Below are positions 1 through 5,722 of a stretch of 5,722 nt of DNA, one piece after another. Both the position numbers and the translations under genes were made by a program. The notes below the pieces were generated by a model that was not told the DNA's origin, did no database searches, and worked only from the letters and a program-made list of their open reading frames with translations. Numbering within the stretch: position 1 is the stretch's first letter; the number at the start of each line of letters is the position of its first letter. This stretch comes from an uncultured Oscillospiraceae bacterium (lineage in GTDB: Bacteria; Bacillota; Clostridia; Oscillospirales; Oscillospiraceae): assembly GCA_934569425.1 (NCBI GenBank), contig CAKTKM010000093.1, forward strand, positions 1 through 5,722. The letters run 5' to 3'.

Positions 1-116
1 GTGATCCCCATGGCCTGAAGCCAGCGTGATGGGAGCGTCACCTTATGCGTCTTTGCGCCGGAACCTGCTGTTCCTCCGGCTGTACTGCTGTTGATCCGCG
101 CCAAACGTCTTTCCAT
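1..116 (-). CDS. AbrB/MazE/SpoVT-like DNA-binding protein, N-terminal part (cut by window edge)
   Basis: This is a partial gene: 38 codons are visible before the left edge of the window. The ATG (114-116) has a GAGGTGA ribosome binding site at 121-127 and a clear promoter upstream. The visible protein starts MERRLARINSS, then has a Gly/Ala/Thr-rich stretch (TAGGTAGSGAKTH) and continues KVTLPSRWLQAMGI. The pattern of basic residues, a beta strand with 'LPS.W...MGI' and a short Gly-rich loop is what I associate with swapped-hairpin AbrB/MazE-type DNA-binding domains, which in Clostridia are often antitoxin-like or autoregulatory. The second half of the domain and any toxin partner lie outside the window, so an antitoxin role is only inferred. 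A dyad inside its promoter spacer fits autoregulation. Confidence 0.65.
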   Translation of the reverse strand, partial: MERRLARINSSTAGGTAGSGAKTHKVTLPSRWLQAMGI

Positions 117-139
117 ATCATCACCTCATTCTGTTTGCA

Positions 140-168
140 AATATATCATATTCGGTACGAATAGTCAA
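140..168 (-). promoter_or_regulatory. Sigma-A promoter of the AbrB-like gene, with a dyad in the spacer
   Basis: On the minus strand, TTGACT (163-168) and TATATT (140-145) are separated by exactly 17 nt. Transcription should start near 133, giving a leader of about 17 nt that carries the GAGGTGA site. The spacer contains the inverted repeat ATTCG-GTA-CGAAT (150-162, plus-strand reading). Its position between the two promoter boxes suits a repressor operator. Confidence 0.7.
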
Positions 169-273
169 TATTCCTGATTATAGAGAAAGCTCAATAGCGG
201 GAACAGGTGAGAATGGGTGCGGTCATGGCGCAATTCCTCCAGATTTACAAAAATACTTGATTTTCACAGAAGG

Positions 274-299
274 AAGCCGCCGGTTTATGCCGGCGGCTT
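274..299 (-). terminator. Strong hairpin downstream of the XRE gene, likely terminator
   Basis: A perfect 10-bp stem, AAGCCGCCGG (274-283) with CCGGCGGCTT (290-299), closes a 6-nt loop. It lies about 20 nt after the repressor stop. In the minus direction the tail is only TTCCTTCT, so termination may be imperfect. In the plus direction the tail is CTTTCCCTATTTTT, so it could also stop rightward transcription. Confidence 0.6.
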
Positions 300-319
300 T
301 CCCTATTTTTGCGGCAGCG

Positions 320-586
320 TCATTCGGAGCGAAAAACAGATTCGTCTTTATCCAGCCCCGCGAAGAACTCTTCGTACCCACACCCGTAGATTTTCCGCAG
401 TTCGATCAAAACACTGGCTCGTATATTCAGCTCACCGGATTCGTACTTGGCATAGGTGGTGCGGCCAATGTCGCAGCCGTGGCGCTGTAGTTCAGCGCAT
501 AATTTCTCCTGTGAGATGTGGTACGAGGTTCGCAGGCGGCGCAGATTGTCTCCTATGTTGCGGTCTCGTCTGATTTTTTGCTCCAT
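320..586 (-). CDS. XRE-family helix-turn-helix transcriptional regulator (88 aa)
   Basis: This small single-domain repressor consists of almost nothing but a Cro/C1-type helix-turn-helix. Residues about 11-66 run IGDNLRRLR, then SQEKLCAEL, then a recognition-helix region (GRTTYAKYESGE), and end with a LIELRKIY helix and a YEEFFAGL helix. The order and the 'YAKYESG' signature are typical of the family. The short length and lack of a sensing domain fit a self-regulating repressor. The ribosome binding site is weak (GACGTGA), and the predicted transcription start near 596 leaves only about 10 nt of leader, so translation may be close to leaderless. Two matching 16-bp dyads cover its promoter, which suggests autorepression. 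It is divergent from the small ORF at 720 and may also control that side. The regulatory target is unknown. Confidence 0.9.
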   Translation of the reverse strand: MEQKIRRDRNIGDNLRRLRTSYHISQEKLCAELQRHGCDIGRTTYAKYESGELNIRASVLIELRKIYGCGYEEFFAGLDKDESVFRSE

Positions 587-602
587 TTTTCACGTCATAG
601 CT

Positions 603-631
603 ATTTTACTATCGCTCGATGGTGAAATCAA
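603..631 (-). promoter_or_regulatory. Sigma-A promoter of the XRE regulator
   Basis: On the minus strand, TTGATT (626-631) and TAAAAT (603-608) have a 17-nt spacer, and the start codon follows about 17 nt downstream of the -10. The predicted start site leaves a very short leader. Operator-like dyads flank and overlap both boxes. Confidence 0.7.
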
Positions 632-648
632 TACTATTCTTTGATAGT
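608..648. promoter_or_regulatory. Two 16-bp dyad operators, ACTATY-N4-GATRGT
   Basis: Site 1 (608-623) reads ACTATC-GCTC-GATGGT. Site 2 (633-648) reads ACTATT-CTTT-GATAGT. Each is a near-perfect inverted repeat, and the two share the same consensus. Their starts are 25 bp apart. Site 1 fills the -10 edge and the spacer of the repressor promoter, and site 2 sits directly upstream of the -35. Repeated, matching dyads over a repressor's own promoter are the usual sign of autoregulatory operators. Confidence 0.65.
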
Positions 649-682
649 ACATACAGTGAAAACAGGCGCTGCACGAACGGCA

Positions 683-798
683 GGCGGTTTGTCACAAACC
701 CCGAAAGGGGGGTGACGCGATGTTTTTAACGATTACATTTCACATTGGGCGGTTTTCCGTCTCGATTCGTGTGATGGAGTTAAAAAGCAGAAACCGCC
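683..798 (+). repeat. GGCGGTTT direct repeats with a downstream complementary copy
   Basis: GGCGGTTT occurs in the leader (683-690) and again inside the small ORF (748-755). A one-base variant, GACGGTTT, is at 811-818. The exact complement AAACCGCC is at 791-798, in the 3' hairpin of the same transcript and in the overlap with the antisense RNA. The leader copy can therefore pair with the mRNA 3' end, or, with one G-U pair, with the antisense transcript's AAACCGTC. Confidence 0.5.
686..716 (+). promoter_or_regulatory. Leader hairpin that buries the ribosome binding site of the 30-aa ORF
   Basis: CCCC (699-702) and GGGG (707-710) pair around a GAAA tetraloop, and the flanks GTCAC (691-695) and GTGAC (712-716) extend the stem. 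The G-rich ribosome binding site of the ORF at 720 lies inside the 3' arm, so translation would be blocked when this folds. A competing hairpin, GGTTT/AAACC (686-690 with 696-700), uses part of the same sequence. Confidence 0.55.
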
Positions 799-812
799 AC
801 TGGGCAAAGTGA
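720..812 (+). CDS. 30-aa basic peptide, candidate type I toxin
   Basis: This ORF starts at ATG 720 after a G-rich ribosome binding site (GGGGGGTGA) and ends at TGA 810-812. The peptide begins MFLTITFHIGRFSVSIRV, an alternating hydrophobic/polar pattern suggesting an amphipathic strand, and ends in a basic tail (SRNRHWAK). It is not a clear transmembrane helix, unlike classical Fst/TxpA toxins. Its stop codon lies inside the hairpin 789-820. It is named as a toxin candidate because of its setting: a buried ribosome binding site, an opposing short RNA with a consensus promoter, and repeats pairing the leader with the 3' end. No clear plus-strand promoter is visible between 640 and 690, so its expression is uncertain. 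I have a general sense that similar small ORFs ending in NRH..AK occur in Clostridia, but I cannot verify this here. Confidence 0.5.
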   Translation: MFLTITFHIGRFSVSIRVMELKSRNRHWAK

Positions 813-820
813 CGGTTTCT
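782..820 (-). terminator. Terminator of the antisense RNA, overlapping the ORF stop
   Basis: AGAAACCG (789-796) pairs with CGGTTTCT (813-820), and CACT (798-801) pairs with AGTG (808-811), around loop 802-807. The minus-strand reading continues into TTTTT. In the plus direction the tail is only TTTG, so the hairpin looks designed for leftward termination. Confidence 0.55.
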
Positions 821-842
821 TTGAAATAGAGATCTGAACTTT

Positions 843-873
843 CTGGGCTGACCGCTTGTCGCAGCGCCCTTTT
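843..873 (+). terminator. Possible terminator of the 30-aa ORF transcript
   Basis: GGG (845-847) pairs with CCC (867-869). CT/AG and GAC/GTC pairs continue the stem with small bulges around the loop 853-857, and TTTT (870-873) follows. The stem is interrupted, so the call is moderate. It lies just inside the predicted start of the antisense RNA. Confidence 0.4.
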
Positions 874-881
874 CCATTTTC

Positions 882-909
882 ATTATAACAGGAAATCAAC
901 GGTTGTCAA
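882..909 (-). promoter_or_regulatory. Perfect-consensus sigma-A promoter for the antisense RNA
   Basis: On the minus strand, TTGACA (904-909) and TATAAT (882-887) both match consensus exactly, with a 16-nt spacer. No protein gene follows in that direction before the opposing small ORF, so a strong promoter here points to a regulatory RNA. Confidence 0.8.
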
Positions 910-1006
910 GGCGTTTGCCTGCGCGGACTCGGCATCTCCTCTTGCGGCTCCGTGGGCATCTGCGCGGCTTCTTTAGAAAAACCGCCGCTTTTTCGGCAAA
1001 AAATGC
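910..1006. other. Intergenic stretch with no recognised gene
   Basis: I see no supported gene. There are short direct repeats (TGCGCGG at 919 and 961; GGCATCT at 931 and 954) and a weak 4-bp stem, GCCG/CGGC (984-997), with T-rich flanks on the minus strand. Minus-strand reading frames are open for short distances but have no start or ribosome binding site. Confidence 0.4.
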
Positions 1007-1035
1007 TTGCAATCCACGGGAAGATTTGCTATACT
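1007..1035 (+). promoter_or_regulatory. Sigma-A promoter of the riboswitch-ATPase unit
   Basis: TTGCAA (1007-1012) and TATACT (1030-1035) are separated by 17 nt. The predicted start near 1042 lies about 20 nt before the aptamer, leaving a leader of about 180 nt before the ATPase. Confidence 0.75.
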
Positions 1036-1061
1036 ATCCCATACAAAATTGGATCCTGTGA

Positions 1062-1191
1062 TTTTCATGGGGGAGTAGTTGCGCGCCTGCGGGCGTGAGC
1101 TAAGTCAACATGCATGACGGAAACGTCTGGCTTAGCTTTTGACAGCGAGACTCATGTGCAGTGTTATTCTGTGCATGTGGCTCGCTTTTTT
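1062..1191 (+). promoter_or_regulatory. yybP-ykoY manganese riboswitch with terminator expression platform
   Basis: This leader carries the hallmarks of the yybP-ykoY family. GGGGAGTAG (1070-1078) is in the first loop, and P1 pairs CATGGG (1066-1071) with CTCATG (1151-1156). P2 pairs 1082-1087 with 1092-1097. P3 pairs GCTAAG (1099-1104) with CTTAGC (1131-1136) and contains GTCAACATGC, an inner GACG-GAAA-CGTC stem (1116-1127) and CTGG. The closing strand is TTGACAGCGAGAC (1138-1150). The optional extra hairpin found in some members is absent. The family is known to bind Mn2+ and often precedes manganese exporters. P1's 3' strand lies within the terminator's 5' arm, so metal-bound P1 should prevent termination and turn on the downstream pump. 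The identification is strong; the ON direction is inferred from the overlap. Confidence 0.92.
1145..1191 (+). terminator. Regulated intrinsic terminator of the riboswitch
   Basis: The 5' arm (1145-1161) pairs with the 3' arm (1169-1185) in a 17-position stem with two mismatches and two G-T wobbles. The loop is 7 nt, followed by six T (1186-1191). Positions 1151-1156 of the 5' arm are also the aptamer's P1 3' strand, so the two folds exclude each other. Confidence 0.9.
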
Positions 1192-1220
1192 GTGTATATA
1201 CGCAGCAGTAGGAGGAAGAT

Positions 1221-3861
<2,641 letters not shown>

Positions 3862-3866
<5 letters not shown>

Positions 3867-3909
3867 GCGAAAAAAATGAGCTGCAAAGCAGCTCATTTTT
3901 TCGCTTATT
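3862..3909. terminator. Bidirectional terminator shared by the convergent genes
   Basis: ATGAGCTGC (3876-3884) and GCAGCTCAT (3888-3896) form a 9-bp stem around AAA. Seven A precede it and six T follow, so it works in both directions. The symmetry extends outward through AATAAGCGA on each side, making a 48-nt palindrome with one extra A. Both stop codons (3864-3866 plus, 3905-3907 minus) lie inside it. Confidence 0.92.
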
Positions 3910-4897
3910 CCTCGGGTTTGCTGCCGTTGTCCTGCGGTTCCTTCTTCCGGCGCAGAGAGAACTTCTCTCCGCTTTTTCTGTGCCGGACTACGCGGATCAC
4001 CACCACGACCACCACGGCCAGCACCGCCAGCCATACCCAGCTGTAGGCCAGCCACACGGCAAAGTCCTCCAATGCGCTGCCCACGGCTCGCAGTCCGTTG
4101 GTAAAGGACTGTCCCAGCCGTCCGCCGAAGGTGGTGACGGCCGCGTCCTGTCCGGACAGCTGATAGACCTCGCTGAGCTCCACGCTGATGGTGGCGTAGT
4201 CCACCATGGCGTCATAGTGCCGCAGTGTGCCGCTGAGATTCTCGATGTCCCACTCCGTCTCGGAGATGGCGCTTTCGATGGTGATAATGTCCTCCATGCT
4301 GGTGGCCTTGGCCAGCAGCGTTTGCAGCCGCTCCAGCTTGATCCGCGCCGTCTCCAGCCGTGCCTCGGTGTCGTAGTAACTCTCGGAGATGTTGTCGGCC
4401 TCGGTGCTGCTGTAGGTCACATGGCAGAGCTGCCCGGCCTTCTGGAAGAAGGTCTCGAACTGCGCCGCCGGTACACGGACGGTATAGCTGCCGTAGCGGT
4501 AGCCGCTGCCGCTGCGGTGGGACACGCTGCTCTGCTGGAAATAGCCGCCCAGCTCCTTCACCAGCGCCTCCAGACCGGCATCCGCGGTGTCGAAGTCCTG
4601 TGTCTGCATCTCCAGATAGCCGGTATAGACCATCTTGGCCGGTTTGCCGTTAGCAGCCGCGCCGCCGTCCGCCTGCAGATCGGCGGGCGCATCTTCAGCA
4701 TCGTATGCGGTACTTTCCTCGGTGACGGCCATGTTCCAATAGCCGTCGTCTCCTGCGGTGTCGGCGGTGTTCCAATCGCCGCTGCTGCGGGGGGCAGCCG
4801 CGTTGTCGCTGCTGGCCGACGCGCCGCAGCCCGCCAGCGCCAGAGCCAGCACCAGAGCCAGCACCAGAGCCAGCAGCAGGGGAATCAAGCGTTTCAT
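3905..4897 (-). CDS. DUF4349 domain lipoprotein with C-terminal membrane helix (330 aa)
   Basis: The protein begins MKRLIP, followed by a long Leu/Ala/Val signal core and the lipobox LAGC (Cys24), so it should be lipidated outside the cytoplasmic membrane. An acidic, Ala/Gly-rich linker (about 25-86) leads to the DUF4349 domain from 'MVYTGYLEMQTQDF' onward. The domain includes a probable coiled coil (about 176-224) and ends in a transmembrane helix (about 281-301) and a basic cytoplasmic tail. The biochemical role of DUF4349 is unknown to me; the layout suggests an envelope-facing sensor or anchor. I chose ATG 4897, which lies 10 nt from AGGAGG (4908-4913). An in-frame TTG at 4903 would add two residues but is too close to it. 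An ECF-type promoter lies upstream. The signal peptide is encoded by 12-bp tandem repeats. Confidence 0.9.
   Translation of the reverse strand: MKRLIPLLLALVLALVLALALAGCGASASSDNAAAPRSSGDWNTADTAGDDGYWNMAVTEESTAYDAEDAPADLQADGGAAANGKPAKMVYTGYLEMQTQDFDTADAGLEALVKELGGYFQQSSVSHRSGSGYRYGSYTVRVPAAQFETFFQKAGQLCHVTYSSTEADNISESYYDTEARLETARIKLERLQTLLAKATSMEDIITIESAISETEWDIENLSGTLRHYDAMVDYATISVELSEVYQLSGQDAAVTTFGGRLGQSFTNGLRAVGSALEDFAVWLAYSWVWLAVLAVVVVVVIRVVRHRKSGEKFSLRRKKEPQDNGSKPEE
4840..4875. repeat. 12-bp tandem repeat (three perfect copies) in the signal peptide
   Basis: CCAGAGCCAGCA (plus strand) occurs three times head to tail at 4840, 4852 and 4864, with a degenerate partial copy to the left. On the coding strand each unit encodes four residues of the Leu-Ala-Leu-Val core, so gain or loss of units keeps the frame. 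Confidence 0.95.
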
Positions 4898-4939
4898 CGT
4901 CAAAAAACCTCCTTCATGTTGGGATCTTCCTGCTTATGT

Positions 4940-4966
4940 GACGCTGACCAATGGGAAAAAGTTCCC
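4940..4966 (-). promoter_or_regulatory. ECF-sigma-type promoter of the DUF4349 gene
   Basis: On the minus strand, GGGAACTTTTT (GGAAC at 4961-4965) and GCGTCACATAA (CGTC at 4940-4943) are separated by 17 nt. The AAC -35 and CGTC -10 are the hallmark of extracytoplasmic-function sigma promoters. No good sigma-A promoter is seen in this gap. The -35 also sits in a small dyad, GGGAA-N4-TTCCC (4953-4966). The predicted leader is about 35 nt and carries AGGAGG. Confidence 0.6.
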
Positions 4967-4976
4967 GATTTTGCAG

Positions 4977-5010
4977 AAAAAAGCAGCCGTTTTGAAAAAC
5001 GGCTGCTTTT
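4977..5010 (-). terminator. Intrinsic terminator of the M23 peptidase gene
   Basis: GCAGCCG (4983-4989) pairs with CGGCTGC (5000-5006), extended by TTTT/AAAA toward a tight loop. The minus-strand reading continues into six T (rc of 4977-4982). It starts about 11 nt after the peptidase stop and separates that gene from the DUF4349 promoter. Confidence 0.87.
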
Positions 5011-5017
5011 ATAACAG

Positions 5018-5659
5018 TTACTTCACATATTCCTGCGGGTCGATCAACGCGCCGTCCTTTTCCACGGCGAAATGCAGATGCGGCCCCATGGTGGCCTCCG
5101 CGGCGGCGGTTCCCACATATCCCACGATGTCCCCGGCCTTCAGCTGCTGTCCCTGACTGATGGGAGGATCCTCCAGCAGGCTGCTGTAGCGCGTCACATA
5201 CCCGCCGCTGTGAGAGACGCACACAGTGGTTCCCATCAGCTCGTCCTTGGTGACGGATGTGACCTCGCCCGCGGCGGCGGTCTTTACCGCGTCGCCCTCG
5301 GCGGCCTGAATGTCCAGCCCCTCGTGGGTGCGCCAGTCCGCCATGGTTTCGTCATACAACAGCTCCGACATGCTGAACACCGTTACCGTGGTGCCGTCCA
5401 GCGGCGATACCACCTGCGGCAGCAGCTCCGATACGGTCTCTACAGGCGGTTCCTCCTCTTTGACCTCCTCCTGGGCGGGTGCCGCGGGCTTTGCGGGCGT
5501 GATGACGGGGGGCTTCACATCCACCACCGGCTGCGTGGCGGAGGCCGGCTGCTCCGGCGCCTTGTTGTTCACCAGCAGATAGCCGGTCACGCCTGCGGCC
5601 ACCACGCAAACCGCCAGCGCGATGTAGATGGCGCGGCGGTGCTGCTTCATAAATTCCAT
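5018..5659 (-). CDS. M23/LytM-family peptidase, SpoIIQ-like (213 aa)
   Basis: This is a membrane-anchored LytM-domain protein. A short basic N-terminus (MEFMKQHRR) precedes one transmembrane helix (about 9-30), a Pro/Ala/Glu-rich linker (31-77) and a C-terminal M23 domain (about 80-211). Zinc-ligand motifs are present: HEGLD (His112, Asp116) and HLHF (His194, His196). The 'Y.HL' motif that usually supplies another catalytic histidine reads YSSL (Ser160 in its place). The 'WRTHEGLDI' and 'YSSL' pattern and the overall layout suggest SpoIIQ, the forespore membrane partner of SpoIIIAH in engulfment; a general cell-wall hydrolase is the alternative. ATG 5659 is 5 nt from AAGGAG (5665-5670). A longer GTG start at 5674 is rejected because it overlaps that site. 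The promoter lies outside the window. Confidence 0.92.
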   Translation of the reverse strand: MEFMKQHRRAIYIALAVCVVAAGVTGYLLVNNKAPEQPASATQPVVDVKPPVITPAKPAAPAQEEVKEEEPPVETVSELLPQVVSPLDGTTVTVFSMSELLYDETMADWRTHEGLDIQAAEGDAVKTAAAGEVTSVTKDELMGTTVCVSHSGGYVTRYSSLLEDPPISQGQQLKAGDIVGYVGTAAAEATMGPHLHFAVEKDGALIDPQEYVK

Positions 5660-5722
5660 AGCTTCTCCTTTCACCGGAGCGTGATCCGATGGCCGCCTGT
5701 TACGGCCGGCGGCCTGCCGGAA

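Larger units (their letters stand above)
782..875 (-). ncRNA. Antisense RNA (about 94 nt), candidate type I antitoxin
   Basis: A perfect-consensus promoter on the minus strand (882-909) predicts a start near 875. Leftward transcription meets a hairpin (789-820: 8 bp, one C-A mismatch, 4 bp, 6-nt loop), followed on that strand by GC and five T (rc of 782-786), which is an intrinsic terminator. The product covers the last 10 codons of the 30-aa ORF and its 3' untranslated region. This is the convergent, 3'-overlapping arrangement known from par/Fst-type loci. No ORF with a credible ribosome binding site lies within it. Both ends are predicted from sequence only. Confidence 0.55.

Noticed and set aside
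191..226. Minus-strand 11-aa ORF with GGAGG 9 nt upstream
   Set aside because: The ribosome binding site and start are plausible, but the frame is very short, no clear promoter precedes it, and the next gene has its own promoter downstream. It could be chance.
213..260. Plus-strand 15-aa ORF before the hairpin at 274-299
   Set aside because: AGGTGA is too close to the ATG and no promoter is recognisable; too short to support.
686..716. The paired alternative hairpins as a metabolite riboswitch
   Set aside because: There is no conserved aptamer core, and the structure is better explained as ribosome binding site sequestration in a toxin-type mRNA.
910..1000. Minus-strand open frames encoding Pro/Glu- or Arg-rich peptides
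   Set aside because: No start codon with a ribosome binding site and no family resemblance; they overlap the upstream part of the antisense promoter region.
5671..5722. Possible 3' end of an upstream minus-strand gene, stopping at TGA 5671-5673
   Set aside because: One frame is open to the window edge, but 50 bases of open frame in GC-rich DNA is not evidence, and I do not recognise the residues.

Overview
The window looks like chromosomal DNA of a GC-rich anaerobic Clostridia member, probably Oscillospiraceae/Ruminococcaceae-like. This rests on the protein families, strong AGGAGG-type ribosome binding sites, A/T-tailed intrinsic terminators, a yybP-ykoY leader and a SpoIIQ-like peptidase. 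It is an inference from style, not a species identification.

Layout. Positions 1-910 form an accessory-looking stretch, less GC-rich than the rest, made of small regulatory genes. It holds the start of an AbrB/MazE-like gene (minus strand, cut by the window edge), a complete XRE-type repressor (minus strand) behind two matching dyad operators, and a 30-codon ORF (plus strand). Facing that ORF is a short antisense transcription unit with a perfect-consensus -35/-10. Together these resemble a par/Fst-style type I toxin-antitoxin locus. Positions 911-1006 hold nothing I can name.

Positions 1007-3866 are a complete riboswitch-controlled export unit: a sigma-A promoter, a yybP-ykoY Mn2+ aptamer, an overlapping intrinsic terminator, an AGGAGG site and an 881-aa P2-type ATPase. 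The aptamer's P1 3' strand is also part of the terminator's 5' arm. This implies an ON switch, with Mn2+ relieving termination so that the pump is made when the metal is in excess.

A near-perfect palindrome containing the stop codons of both convergent genes separates the ATPase from a minus-strand pair. The pair is a DUF4349 lipoprotein (3905-4897), preceded by an ECF-sigma-like promoter, and a SpoIIQ/LytM-type M23 peptidase (5018-5659) with its own terminator. They are therefore probably separate transcription units.

The most noteworthy items are the type I toxin-antitoxin-like locus at about 680-910, the Mn2+ riboswitch paired with a pump whose metal-site residues look SERCA-like, the repressor's twin operators, and the envelope-stress-type promoter before the DUF4349 gene.
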